Shown here: in pieces, positions 36,218 to 49,084 of the stretch
Layout of the letters: each line of letters begins with the position of its first letter
Position numbering within the stretch: position 1 is the stretch's first letter
Assembly: GCF_029407905.1 (NCBI RefSeq)
Contig: NW_026577926.1
Coordinates: 62,001 to 126,000 of the forward strand
Source of the DNA: Bubalus kerabau
Taxonomy: Eukaryota > Chordata > Mammalia > Artiodactyla > Bovidae
Reading direction: 5' to 3'
Length of the DNA: 64,000 bases
Position numbers and translations under genes: made by a program
Notes under the pieces: model-generated
What the model was told of the DNA's origin: nothing
Databases searched by the model: none
Seen by the model: only the letters and a program-made list of their open reading frames with translations

Positions 36218-39200
36218 CTCCTCTCTCAGGAACATTCTTGGCTCCTATCGAGACACCTCTGTGTGTGTAGCTACACACCCAACATAGGGGCAAATGGAGC
36301 CAGATTCTTTCCTTGGGGTGCTGATGCTTTGTGGCAAAGCACCTGCTTGAGAATCCATCCACTTAGGCTTCCCTTGCCTTCACAGAGGTCTCATTGCTGT
36401 GGCCCTTGGCAGTTTGGAAAGAAGAGGACCCTTACCCTTCATAAAGTGGGCCCTTGTCCTAGTTTGAAAGGAAACGCAAGAGCTGAGCTGAGGCCAATAA
36501 GGCGCCAGTCAAGTCTGATATATTCCCGAAGCCTGCTCCTTCATGGAAAATAACGCTGGAATCTAGGAATGTCTCTGCAAGGCTGGCAAAGGGAAGTCAG
36601 GAGCCTGCACCCTGCCTCTGGAATTACTGATTTCTGAGCAGATCTGGAGGTCTCCTTTAGGAGACTCTAACTCATTCCTTCCATATTGAGACTTCCAAAA
36701 ACAGGCCGGTAGGCTGCCACTTCGTGCCCGAAGGAGGCTTGCTTTTCCTGCCTCCTATGAACCCAGCTTCCCAGGCTCTGGGAAAAGCGGATCTTGAAGA
36801 TCTTTTCTCAGGGGTTGTTTCCACGGAGCTGGGGCTAAGCCCGGAGACCCAATCGCACAGGGGAAGAAAAACTACATGGACAAGTCTTTGCTCTCTAGGA
36901 GAGCTCTAGTGAACCTCAGTCTGTCAGGAACATTCTTGATTCATATGGAGACACCCCTGTGTGCGAAGCTGCGTACCCAACATGGGGGCACAGAGAGCCT
37001 GATTCTCTCTGTGTAGCTTTAAAGCTGTCGTTCAAAAAACACCTTGAAAATCCATACAATGCTCTTCCTTACCCGTGACAGAGTTCTCATTCCTGTAGCC
37101 CTTGGCAGTTTTTAGAAATCTGCACCCAAACCCTTCTCCTAGTAGTCCTGGGTCCTAGTTCGGAGGAACATGCAATGGCGAAGCTGAGGCCATAAGGCAC
37201 CAGTCAGGTGTCACACACTCTGGCAGCCTGATCGTCCAGGGACAGTAAGGCCTCTTTTTCCCTGCAGGAGGCTCACTTGACTTGCCTCCTGTGAGCTGCG
37301 TTTCCCAACCTGGGGGAAAAGTGGTCCCTGGAGATCTTTTCTCAGGGGCTCCTTCCCCGGAGCTGGGGAGGACCACGAGGACCCAACTCACAGGGGAAGG
37401 CAAAACCACATGGACAGGTCTATGCTCTGTAGGAGAGCTCTAGTGAACCTCATCTCTCAGGAACATTCTGGGCTCCTATAGAGACACCTCTGTGTGTAAA
37501 GCTACACACCCAACATAGGGGCAAATGGAGCCTGATTCTCTCCCTGAGGTGCTGAGGCTTTGTGGCAAAGCACCTGCTTGAGAATCCGTCCACCTAGGCT
37601 TCCCTCGCCTTGACAGAGGTCTCATTGCTGTAGCCCTTGGCAGTTTGGAAAGAAGAAGACCCTTACCCTTCATAAAGTAGGCCTTTGTCCTAGTTTGAAT
37701 GGAAAGGTAATAGCTGAGCTGAGGCCAATAAGGCGCCTGTCAAGTCTGACATACTCCCGTAGCCTGCACCTTCATGGAAAATAACTCTACAATCTGGGAA
37801 TGTCTTTGCAAGGCTGGCAAAGGGCAGTCAGGAACCAGCACCCTGCCTCTGGAATTACTGACTTCTGAGCAGATCTGGAGGTCTCCTTTAGGAGAAGCTA
37901 ACCCATTCCTTCCAAATAGAGGCTTCCAAACACAGGCTAGTTGGCTGCCTCTACTTGCCCGAAGGAGGCTTGCTTGTTCCGCTTCCTGTGAACTCTGCTT
38001 CCCGCCTGTGGGAAAAGTGGTTCTTGGAGATCTTTTTTCAGGGGCTATTTCAACTGAGTTGGAGCCGAGCCTGGAGACCCACACGCACAGAGGAAGGCAA
38101 AACCACATGGACAAGTCTTTGCTCTGTAGGAGAACTCTAGTTAACCTCAGTATGTGAGGAAAGTCTTGGATTCTAAGGGGATACCTCTGTGTGTGAAGCT
38201 GCGTACCCAACAAGGGGGCACACAGAGCCTGATTCTCTCTTTGCAGCTTTGAAGCTGTCATTCAAACAACAGCTTGAGAATCCATACAATGCTCTCCCTT
38301 ACCTCTGAGAGAGTTCTCATTGCTGTAGCCCTTGGCAGTTTTTACAAATCCGCACCCAAACCCTTCTCCAAGTAGGCCTGGGTCCTGGTTTGGATGGCCA
38401 TGCAATGGCGGAGCTGAGGCAAATAAGGCACCAGTCAGGTGTCACACACTCTGGCAGCCTGCTCCTCCAGGGACAGTAAGGCCTCTTTTTCCTTGCAGGA
38501 GGCTCGCTTGCCTTGCCTCCTGTGAACTGCGTTTCCCAGCCTGGGCGAAAAGCGGTTCCTGGAGATCTTTTCTCGGGGGCTCTATCCCCAGAGCTGGGGT
38601 GGACCTCGGGGACCCATCTCACAGGGGAAGGCAAAACCACATGGACAGGTCTATGCTCTGTAGGAGACGTTAGTGAGTCCCATCTCTTAGGAACATTCCT
38701 GGCTCGTACAGAGACACCTCTGTGTGTAAAGCTACACACCGAACATAGGGGCACAGGGAGCCTGATTCTCTCCGTGGGGTGCTGATGCTTTGTGGCAAAG
38801 CACCTGTTTGAGAAGCCATCCGCTTACGCTTCCCTCGCCTTGACAGAGGTCTCATTGCTGTGTTTCTTGGCAGTTTGGAAAGCAGCAGACCCTTACCCTT
38901 TACCAAGTAAGCCCTGATCCTAGTTTGAAAGGAAAGGCAATAGCTGAGCTGAGGCCAGTAAGGCACCCATCAACTCTGACATATTCCCGATGCCTGCTCC
39001 TTCATGGAAAATAACGCTAGAATCTAGGAATGTCTTTGCAAGGCTGGCAAAGGGCAGTCAGGAACCTCGACCCTGCCTCTGGAATATCTATCTTCTGAGC
39101 AGATCTGGAGGTCTCGTTCTGGAGAAGCTAACCCATTCCTTGCAAATATAGGCTTCCAAACACAGGCCGGTTGGCTGCCTCTTCTTGCCCGAAGGAGGCT

Positions 39201-42200
39201 TGCTTTTCCTGCCTCCTATGATCCCTGGTTCCCAGCATGGGGGAAAAGCAGATCTTGGAGATCTTTGCTCAGGGGTTGTTTCCACGGAGCTGGGGTTGTG
39301 CCCGGAGACCCACACGTACAGGGGAAGGCAAAACCACATGAACAAGTCTTTGCTCTCTAAGAGAGCTCTAGTGAACCTCAGTCTTTGACGAACGTTTTTG
39401 GCTCCTATGGGCACACCTCTGTGTGTGAAACTGCGTACCCAACATGGCGGCAGAGAGCCTGATTCTCTCTGTGAAGGTTTAATGCTGTCGTTCAGAAAAC
39501 AGCTTGAGAATCCATACAATTCTCGCTCTTACCTCTGAGAGAGTTCTCATTGCAGTAGCCCTTGGCAGTTTGTAGAAATCTGCACCTAAACCCTTCTCCA
39601 AGTAGGCCTGAGTCCCAGTTCGGAGGAACAAGCAATGGCGGAGCTGAGACCAGTATGGCACCAGTCAGTTTTCACACACTCTGGCAGCCTGCTCCTCCAG
39701 GGACAGTAAGGCTTCTTTTTCTCTGCAGGAGGCTCACTTGCCTTACTTCCTGTGAACAGCTTTTCCCAGCCTGGGCGAAAAGCTGTTCCTGGAGATCTTT
39801 CCTGAGGGGCTGTTTTCCCGGAGCTGGGGCGGACCTCGGGGACCCAACTCACAGGGGAAGGCGAAACCACATGGATAGGTGAGCACTCTGTAGGAGAGCT
39901 CTTGTGAACCTCATCTCTCAGGAACATTCTTGGCTCCTGTAGAGACACCACTGTGTGTGAAGCTACACACCCCCACATAGGGGCAAATGGAGCCTGATTC
40001 TCTCCGTGGGGTGCTGATGCTTGGTGGCAAAGAACCTTCTTGAGAATCCATCCGCTTACACTTCCCTCGCATTTACGGAGGTCTCATTGCTGTAGCCCTC
40101 GGCAGTTTGGAAAGAAGAAGACCCTTACCCTTCATAAAATAGGGCCTTGTCCTAGTTTGAATGGAAAGGCAATAGCTGAGCTGAGGCCAATAAGGCGCCA
40201 GTCAAGTCTGACATATTCCTGAAGCCTGCTTCTTCAGGAAGATAACGGTAGAATCTAGGAATGTCTTTGCAAGTCTGGCAAAGGGCAGTCAGGACCCTGC
40301 ACACTGCCTCTGGAATTACCGACTTCTGAGCAGATCTGGAGGTCTCCTTTGGGAGAAGCTAACCCATTCTTCCAAATAGGGGCTTCCAAACGCAGGCCGC
40401 TTGGCTGCCTCTTGCTGTCTGAAGGAGACCTGCTTTTCCCGCCTCCTATGAACCCCACATCCCAGCCTCTGGGAAAAGCGGATCTTGAAGATCTTTTCTC
40501 AGGGTTTGTTTCCACGGAGCTGGGGCCGAGCCTGGAGCCCCAAACGCACAGGGGAAGAAAAACCACATGGACAAGTCTTTGCTCTCTAGGAGAGCTCTAG
40601 TGAACCTCACTCTGTCAGGAACGTTCTTGTTTCCTATGGAGACACCCCTGTCTGTGAAGCTGTGTACCGAACATGGAGACACAGAGTCTGATTCTATCTG
40701 TGCAGCTTTGAAGCTGTCGTTCAAACAACAGCTTGAAAATCCATACAATGCCCTTCCTTACCCGTGACACAGTTCTCATTGCTATACCCCTTGGCAGTAT
40801 TTAGAAATCCATACACAAACCCTTCTCCTAGTAGGCCTGGGTCCTAGTTCGGAGGAACATGCAATGGCGGAGCTGAGGTCAGTAAGGCACCAGTCAGGTC
40901 TCACACACTCTTGCAGCCTGATCGTCCAGGGACAGTAAGGCCTGTTGTGCCCTGCAGGAGGCTCTCTTGCATTACCTCCTGTGAACTGCGTTTGCCAGCC
41001 TGGGGGAATAGCGGTCCCAGGAGATCTTTTCTCAGGGGCTCCTTTCCCTGAGCTGGGGCGGACCTCGGGGACCCAACTCACAGGGCAAGGCAAAACCATA
41101 TGGACAGGTCTATGCTCTGTAGCAAACCTCTAGTGAACCTCATCTCTCAGGAACATTCTTGGCTCCTATAGAGACACCTCTGTGTGTGAAGCTGCGTAAC
41201 TAACATAGGGGCACAGAGAGCCTGATTCTCTCTCTTCATTTTGACGCTGTCATTCAGAAAACAGCTTGAGAATCCACATAATGCTCTCCCTTACCGCTGA
41301 GAGAATTCTCACTGCTATAGCCCTTGGCACTTTGTAGAAATCCGCACCCAAACGCTTCTCCAAGTAGGCCTGGGTCCTAGCTCGGATGAACAGGCAATGG
41401 CGGAGCTGAGGCCAGTAAGGCAGCAGTCAGGTTTCACACACTCTGGCAGCCTGCTCCTCCAGGGACTGTAAGGCCTCTTTTTCTCTGCAGGAGATTCGCT
41501 TGCCTTACTTCCTGTGAACAGCGTTTCCCAGCCTCAGCGAAGCGGTTCCTGGAGATCTTTTCTCAGGCACAGTTTCCCCGGATGTGTGGCGGATCTCGGG
41601 GACCCAACTCACAGGGGAAGGCAAAACCACATGGACAGGTCTATGCTCTGTAGGAGAGGTTTAGTGAACCTAATCTCTCAGGAACATTCTTGGCTCCTAT
41701 AGAGACAACTCTGTGTGTGAAGCTACACTCCCAACATTGGGGCACAGGGAGCTTGATTCTCTCCGTGGGGTGCTGATGCTTTGTAGTAAAGCACCTGCTT
41801 GAGAATCCATCCTCTTAGGCTTCCCTCGCCTTGATAGAGGTCTCATTGCTGTAGCCCTTGGCAGTTGGCAAAGAAGAAGACCCTTACCCTTCATAAAGTA
41901 GGCCCTTGTCCTAGTTTGAATGGAAAGGAAATAGCTGAGCTGAGGCCAATAAGGAGCCAGTCCCGTCTGACACATTCCCGATGCCTGCTCCTTCATGGAA
42001 TATAACTCTAGAATCTAGGGATGTCTTTGCAAGGCTGGCAAAGGGCAGTCAGGAACCAGCACCCTGCCTCTGGAATTACCGACTTCTGAGCAGATCTGGA
42101 GGTTTCCTTTAGGAGAAGCTAACCCATTCCTTCCAAATAGAGGCTTCAAAACACAGGCAGGTTGGCTGCCTTTCGTGCCCGAAGGAGGCTTGCTTTTCTC

Positions 42201-43557
42201 TCCTCCTATGAACCCCAGTTCCCAGCCTCTGGGAAAAGTAGATCTTGAAGATATTTTCTCAGGGGTTGTTTCCACGGAGCTGGGGCCGAGCCCGGAGACC
42301 CAAAGCCACAGGGGAAGGCAAGACCACATGGAGACGTCTATGCTCTGCAGCAGACCTCTAGTGAACCTCATCTCTCAGGAGCATTCTTGGCTCCTATAGA
42401 GACACCTCTGTGTGTGAAGCTGCATACCTAACATAGGGGGACAGAGAGCCTGATTCTCTCTGTTCATTTTGATGCTGTCGTTCAGAAAACAGCTTGAGAA
42501 TCCATACAATGCTCTCCCTTACCGCTGAGAGAATTCTCACTGCTATAGCCCTTGGCACTTTGTAGAAATCCGCACCCAAACGCTTCTCCAAGTAGGCCTG
42601 GGTCCTAGCTCGGATGAACAGGCAATGGCGGAGCTGAGGCCAGTAAGGCAGCAGTCAGGTTTCACACACTCTGGCAGCCTGCTCCTCCAGGGACACTAAG
42701 GCCTCTTTTTCTCTGCAGGAGATTCGCTTGCCTTACTTCCTGTGAACAGCGTTTCCCAGCCTCAGTGAAGCGGTTCCTGGAGATCTTTTCTCAGGCACAG
42801 TATCCCCGGATGTGTGGCGGACCTCGGGGACCCAACTCACAGGGGAAGGCAAAACCACATGGACAGGTCTATGCTCTGTAGGAGAGGTTTAGTGAACCTA
42901 ATCTCTCAGGAACATTCTTGGCTCCTATAGAGACAACTCTGTGTGTGAAGCTACACTCCCAACATTGGGGCACAGGGAGCTTGATTCTCTCCGTGGGGTG
43001 CTGATGCTTTGTGGCAAAGCACCTGCTTGAGAATCCATCCTCTTAGGCTTCCCTCGCCTTGACAGAGGTCTCATTGCTGTAGCCCTTGGCAGTTGGCAAA
43101 GAAGAAGACCCTTACCCTTCATAAAGTAGGCCCTTGTCCTAGTTTGAATGGAAAGGCAATAGCTGAGCTGAGGCCAATAAGGAGCCAGTCCCGTCTGACA
43201 CATTCCCGAAGCCTGCTCCTTCATGGAAAATAACTCTAGAACCTAGGAATGTCTTTGCAAGGCTAGCAAAGGGCAATCAGGAACCAGCACCCTGCCTCTG
43301 GAATTACCGACTTCTGAGCAGATCTGGAGGTCTCCTTTAGGAGAAGCTAACCCATTCCTTCCAAATAGAGGCTTCAAATCACAGGCAGGTTGGCTGCCTT
43401 TCGTTCCCGATGGAGGCGTGCTTTTCTCTCCTCCTACGAACCCCAGTTCCCAGACACTGGGAAAAGCAGATCTTGAAGATATTTTCTCAGGGGTTGTTTC
43501 CACGGAGCTGGGGGCGAGCCCGGAGACCCAAACGCACAGGAGAAGGCAAGACCACAT

Positions 43558-44596
43558 GGACAAGTCTTTGCTCTTTAGTATAGCTCTAGTGAACCTCACT
43601 CTGTCAGGAACTTTCTTGATTCCTACGGAGACACACCTGTGTGTGAAGCTGCATGCCCAACATAGGGGCACAGAGAGCCTGATTCCCCCTGTGCAGCGCT
43701 GAGTCTGGGCGGCTAAGCAACAGCTGGGAATGCAGCCTGGGGCGCTTCCCTTCCCTCTGACAGAGCTCTCCTTCGGGACCTAAGCCCTCTGCAAGGAGGC
43801 ATGGATCATAGGTGCAAAGGGAAGGGAAGAGCGGAGCTGAGGCCAGTGAGGCGCCCGCCAGTCACGTCTCCCCCACTTCCGCAGTCTGTTCCTTCCCCTG
43901 CGTGAAAGCTAGAAGCTGGGAAGGGCTTGGCGAGGCTCGCTCAGGCAGAGCAGCATCCCGACAGGGGCTCTGTCCTATCGCGCCTGGGCACAGATCTGCA
44001 GCTCCGCCGGTGTGAAGCTCATTCGGTCCTTTCCAATACAGGCTTGCAAGAACCCGCCAACGGCCTAACTCATCTCTCTCGCGTGCTGGGACTGGGCATC
44101 CAGGCCTGGGCACAAAGCACTGCCTGGAGCTCTTTGCTAAGGGGCTGGTTCCCCTACGCTGGGGCTGTGCTAGGGAGCCCAAACGCACAAGTCAAGGCCC
44201 CAAAACACATCCACACGTCTCTGCTCTGCAACAGAGCTCCAGGGAAGCCCAGTCTGGCAGGCGCTTTCTGGGCACAAACGGAGGAACACTCTGGCTGTGG
44301 AGCTCCCTCCCCAAGACTGGGGCACTAGGACCCTGATTCCCTCCGTTTAGCGCTGAGTCTGGGTTGCCTAGCAACAGCTTGGGAACGCAGCCTGGGGCAC
44401 TTCCCTTCCCTCCGACAGAGCTCTCCTTGCGGTAGGCCTTGGTAGTTTGCATACAATAGGGCAATAAGCCCTCTGCAAGTTGGCCTGGCTCCTAGGTCCA
44501 AAGGGCAGGCCAGAGCGCAGCTGAGGCTGTCAGGCTCCAGACACATCTCCCACACTCCTACATCCTGCTCCTATCCGGGCGTGAACGCTAGAAATT
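43558..44596. repeat. GC-rich divergent terminal monomers, copy 2
   Basis: Homologous to 17673-18711 with few differences, again running straight into the CpG-rich minisatellite at about 44597. The conserved junction shows that dimeric array and macrosatellite were already joined before the module duplicated. Confidence 0.75.
44363..44375. promoter_or_regulatory. Perfect RFX X-box, copy 2
   Basis: GTTGCCTAGCAAC, identical to 18480-18492 and at the same distance from the adjacent CpG island. It is a full inverted-repeat X-box match; binding is inferred. Confidence 0.45.
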
Positions 44597-45300
44597 GGTA
44601 AGGTACCGGGAGCGTGGCAGGGGCGGGGCGAAACAGGGCGGCGCGGGGCGGGTTTCCGGTCGGGAGGGGGTGGGAAGCGGTCCCAGTTGTGCTCTCCGGG
44701 GTCCCCACTGCGGCTGGAAATGTACCGGGAGCGAGGCAGGGGCGGGGCGAAACCGGGCGGCGCGGGGCCGTTTTCCGGTCGGGAGGGGGTGGGAAGCAGT
44801 CCCAGTAGTGCTCTCGGAAGTGGCCACTGCGGCTGGAAACGCGCCGGGACCGCACCGGGGCGGGGTAAACTCCGGCTGCGCGGGTGGAGATTACGATGGC
44901 TGTAGGTGGGGGTCGGTCCCAGTTGTGCTCCCGGGGGTCGCCACTGCGGCTAGGAACGCGCCGGGAGCGCTGCAGGGGCGGGGCGAACCCTGGCGCGAGG
45001 GGAGGGGGTCCGGTTGTGGCGGGATTGGCTCTTGGCGGGGATGGGGAGGGCTTCCCAGTTGTGCTCTCAGGGGTCTCCACTGAGGCTGGGAACACCCATT
45101 TCGTCCGCTCCTGGGTCCCCAAGGATCGCCATCCCGTGGGTGCAGCGCAGGGCTGCGGACCACTGGTAAGGGCACTGGGACTGCGTGGAGCAGGGAACCA
45201 CGTATTCCGCCGTCTGTTGGTACATTCTCGGAGCTCCCCAACCTGGCGGTCGCAGAAAGGCCTCGCCTTTGGGGTCAAGGCCTTTACCGCTCCACCCCTT
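44597..45300. promoter_or_regulatory. CpG island minisatellite, unit b1
   Basis: Four ~120-bp GC-box repeats (landmarks near 44706, 44828, 44945 and 45080) followed by unique CpG-rich sequence. Nearly identical to 18712-19410. Confidence 0.7.
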
Positions 45301-46497
45301 TGCTGAAAAATCTCCGAGTCTGCGCGGGTTTCCCAAGCAGCCTAGTGTCCGCTAGAAGTCCAAGGGACAGAACCCTGAACTCTGGCCGGCTGGCCCAGCC
45401 CTGCTTCTGGCACTTTGTAGGCCAGCGGGCCCTTGAGCACCTACTGGGATGGGAAAGCGAAGGGTCCACGGATTGCACCCTAGAAACTTAGTAGGGTGCA
45501 TGGATTTCAAACCCTGGTGGCCGCCCAGGCAGCAAAGAAGGGGGGAGGGTACCTTGCTGCACTTTCATGTCAGAATCTGTGGCTGTCCTGCTGCGTGGGC
45601 CTTTTCATGGGGACCCTGTGGAAGAAAAGTTTGGTGTTTTGGAACTGAATAATTAGAACGTGTAAAAAGTTTAAATTATGTGGTGGTGTAATTAAAACAA
45701 AACCAAGCTACAAGTGTTTTTCCAATGGAGTTCCTTATATTGAAGGCCTTTTTCCTTCCACTGTGGCATTTATCAAGAAGTGTGCGGGATATTTTTTTTT
45801 TTTTTAAGAAAAGTGTTTGAAGTGAGGGAAACAGGAAACCCAGAGGTGCCCCTGTAGTTTGGGGAAGGCCTAAGGAGGTCACTTGGAAATGCTGCTTGCT
45901 GTGGGGTGGGGCAGATTGGCTGTGCAGGCTTGTCCTTTGCATGCATGTTCTTGTGTGTGGAAACCCAGCTCGAGCCATCTCCTGATGTGTAAGCATTTCG
46001 CAGACAAACCTTGAGCTAAGCAATGCTTTTTTTTTCCTGAGGAAATGTTTGTCTTAAGTGATATAAATATCCTATGTATTTCCGCTAGACTCTGGCTTCA
46101 GGTCGGTTCCCCCAAAAGGCTCAGAAGCAACTTGAAAAAAACAGTATGTTTTCCTCCTAGCTTGTTCTCCTTATCTATATTAAGGAAATGATATATTTGC
46201 CTTGAATACTGCCTTTCTTCAAGATTCAGGTCTATCAAATTTTGGCCCGGGATGACTCACCTGCTGCCAATGTTATCTCAAGGCATATCGTGGGGGAGGG
46301 GCCTGCTGCAATTACCTGAGACAGTGCCTTTCTTTCCTTAGCTGACTGCTAGTGCCTGTAGAATACCTGGCTAGAACCCAGCAGGGTGTACATCCAGCCT
46401 CAAGACTAAGTCAGCAGCTTTCTCTATCTCTTTTATACTTTAATAACAATTGATGACACAAAAGCTCTGAGCGATCAAACCATATCGAATATTTATT

Positions 46498-46961
46498 TCA
46501 GATTGAAGATGCATTCCATGTGATTGCCATCTTAAGTCTTTCCATCATTATGGAATATCTGTCCATGTATTCAGGATAGTTTTCAGCCAGGGTGTATAAT
46601 TTCCAGTGTGCCAGTCTTGTCATCATCGTTAATACATGGCAAAGTGTTGTATTCATGTTGACATTATTGAAAGGGAATTTTTTTAAATTCCTTTTCAGAT
46701 TATTATCTGCTAATGTATACAGAGAAAACTGTGTAATCATTCGCTTTTATCAGTTTGGACAGCTTGATAGTTTCTTTAATTTCTTTCCTTTCTCATATTT
46801 AAGATTTTGCAGGCACATACATGTACTACCTCACCCCTAAACTCAGTCATGTGCTCAAAGACTTCTGTCCTTATTTTTTGCAACATTGAATTCGTTTGGA
46901 CTATGCTGGGTCTCTGCTGCAAGATGGAAGTCGCTAGGACCTCTGGACTGCAGTCTGCCAT
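46498..46961 (-). pseudogene. Possible decayed coding fragment conserved in every unit
   Basis: Two adjacent minus-strand frames (46776-46961 and 46498-46740) have homologues in all units, for example 51336-51521 and 51058-51300; b3 and b4 have a joined 91-codon version of the first. The second frame carries two similar segments, LYTLADNN and LYTLAENY. The latter, followed by MDRYSIMMERLKMAI, loosely resembles the end of the cyclic-nucleotide-binding domain of HCN channels, judged from memory. Frames are short, lack splice context and differ by frameshifts between units, so this is at best a pseudogene remnant and may be chance. Confidence 0.18.
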
Positions 46962-47148
46962 CTCTTACTGACCTCTTGTTGACCTCTGCAGAATCCTGCT
47001 TGGAGGGAGCTTGTTAGTTCCTTGTTGCTTACCAGGACCTCCTGTGGTAAGTGTTTTCTCTTCTCTGTTGCCTGGTAAGGGTGGATGGTCATTGGCATCC
47101 CAAAGCTAGCTAGAAGTCAATTATTTAGGCAGGCTTGTGCATAGATAT

Positions 47149-47452
47149 GGGAGAAGGCAATGGCACCCCACTCCAGTACTCTTGCGTGGAAAATCCCACG
47201 GACAGAGGAGCCTGGTAGGCTGCAGTCCATGGGGTCGCTAAGAGTCGGACACCACTGAGCGACTTCACATTCATTTTCACTTTCATGCATGGGAGGAGGA
47301 AATGGCAACCCACTCCAGTGTTCTTGCCTAGAGAAACCCAGGGACTGCGGGACCTGGTGGGCTGCCGTCTACGAGGTCGCACAGAGTCGGACACGACTGA
47401 AACGAATTAGCAGCGGCTGCGGCGGCAGCAGCAGCAGCAGTAGCAGAAGCAG
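47149..47452 (+). mobile_element. Bov-A2 SINE, unit b1
   Basis: Orthologous to the unit a1 insertion, with the same dimeric body and same flanks. The trinucleotide tail is the most interrupted of the set: CAG CGG CTG CGG CGG, then CAG runs broken by TAG. Confidence 0.9.
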
Positions 47453-48124
47453 TGCATCGATATCAAAAGGGTTGCGAACAGTCAGGTAGGATCACATATG
47501 TCACCGTGAAACACTACTTCTCCACGTAGCCAAAGCTAACCAAAGATTTCTGTTCTAGGTCAACCTAGAAGACATCACTTAAGAGGTAAAGAAACTGAAA
47601 CTCCATTAGCAAAGGCAGTTCCACATCTCAAGAAAACTTCTGCTAGGCACAGAACCCTTTTCTGGGGGTCCACTTTCGCTACAAGCTCCTTATCCCATTC
47701 TGTACCCATTCCTTTGCTTCTCCCATCCTGAAACTGCCACCTGTAAGACAGAACTACTTCGTTTTCCTTCCTCAAGTGTCAATGCATTCCACATACCTTC
47801 TTATAAAAACAAGTCATACATTTCACTTCAGCAACCAAGAACTGACTTTTATATTGGCGTTCGATATAGCGCACTCCCTTCCCCCACCCCCAAGAATAGA
47901 ACAAAACAAAACAAAACAATTGCTTTCTTACATTTAACATGTCAGGATGGTGCCAGACAAGATTCATGGAGAGTCAAAAATCTCTTTTGTTTCTGTGTAA
48001 AAGGGAGGTCCTTTCAGAACTTTCATTACTTTGGAAATGACCTAGCTATGAAATACACTGTCGTCACTTAGTTTAGCACAAGGATAGAAACTCGGGGAAC
48101 CAAAACACCTGGAGAAACGTTTTT

Positions 48125-48316
48125 CAGTTCAGTTCAGTTCAGTTGCTCAGACGTGTCTGACTCTTTGGGACCCGGTGGCCTGCAGGATGCCAGGCTTCCG
48201 AGTCCGTCACCAACTCCAGGGGCTTGCTCAAACTCATGTCCATCGAGTCAGTGAAGCCATCCAAACATCTTATCCTATGTCGTCCCCTTCTCCTCTGCCT
48301 TCAATCAAGACTATGA
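48125..48316 (-). mobile_element. BovB-type 3' end fragment, antisense, unit b1
   Basis: Same insertion as in unit a1: TTCAG repeats, then TTGCTCAGACGTGTCTGACT and CACCAACTCCAGGGGCTTGC, truncated at CTATGAG. Confidence 0.85.
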
Positions 48317-48810
48317 GAGGCAGATATTTTGGAGTATAATTATTGTTAAGGGTTTGTCTAAAAGCTCATATCACATTTACATTTTTTACTTTTGTTGTTG
48401 TCGTTTCCAGGTCCTTTCTTGCTGACAGGCATGTGAGAGATATGACAATAGAGCAATTTTTACCTCAAAGGAAACCTAGGCACTATGAACATGTTGTGCT
48501 TAATGTTGTTGACTCTTAGACATATCTATAGTGGAGGAGCAAAACCAAAAATACTAGATATTTCATATTGACTAGTTCCCAGTTCACGGGACTCTGACGT
48601 TCATTTAGGTCAATGTTTTCTTGTATTTCCAGCAGTTTGATTTGGAAGGGCTGCCTTGTCTTGAGACCATTGAAATCAGAACTCAGAACTTGAGCAATAT
48701 TATCAAAAACCACAAGGCTCACACTGACACATACCTAAATCCAGAGAGACAGGCAAGACATCTTCCAGTTTTCTGCCTGAGATTTAAAATATTTCTTTGA
48801 GCCGGTCTCC

Positions 48811-48941
48811 TGGGGAGTGGGGGATGGGGGTGGCGGTGGGGGTGTCAGCGAGGCAGGCTTGGGTAACAAGCTAATTGTTGGTCATTGCATATGCAAAGAA
48901 CCAGCTTTCCCGGTTCCAAGGAAAAAAGTTTCCTTGGTAAC
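48811..48941. promoter_or_regulatory. G-tract, octamer and X-box-like cluster, unit b1
   Basis: G-rich tract at 48811-48845, TTGCATATGCAA at 48885-48896 and GTTTCCTTGGTAAC at 48928-48941, immediately before unit b2's CpG island. Confidence 0.4.
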
Positions 48942-49084
48942 CAACTTTGTCTGGTTCTATAGACTCTCATGGCCCTCCTAGGTCAGGTCACCTTGCCTTT
49001 CTGTAGTCCTCGTTTGATCCCTAAATCATAGACAGCTTGGATTGTCCCTGTGGGGTGGATGTATTGTCCTCGTGTTTGAACTGG

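Larger units (their letters stand above)
33191..44596. repeat. Dimeric ~1.23-kb higher-order satellite array, copy 2
   Basis: Second direct copy of the A/B dimeric array. Its first ~540 bp (33191-33735) are diverged monomer sequence absent from copy 1, where satellite I abuts instead. From 33735 it parallels copy 1 at an offset of about 28,418, dropping to 27,116 after the LTR missing here, then to 25,884 after one ~1,232-bp dimer present only in copy 1. Landmark starts include 34950, 35645, 36179, 36877, 37411, 38107, 38643, 39338, 39872, 40568, 41101, 41633, 42329, 42862 and 43558. Nearly all bases match copy 1, so the duplication is recent relative to divergence among monomers. Confidence 0.88.
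44597..48991. repeat. Macrosatellite unit b1
   Basis: Closest to unit a1 in its CpG half: the same degraded CTCF-like motif at 45207-45221, AAGAAA instead of AATAAA at 45622-45627, and the same fusion to the dimeric array. Its middle third is closest to unit b2. It contains a Bov-A2 SINE, an antisense BovB fragment and the pre-island motif cluster, listed separately. No gene is supported. Confidence 0.88.
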
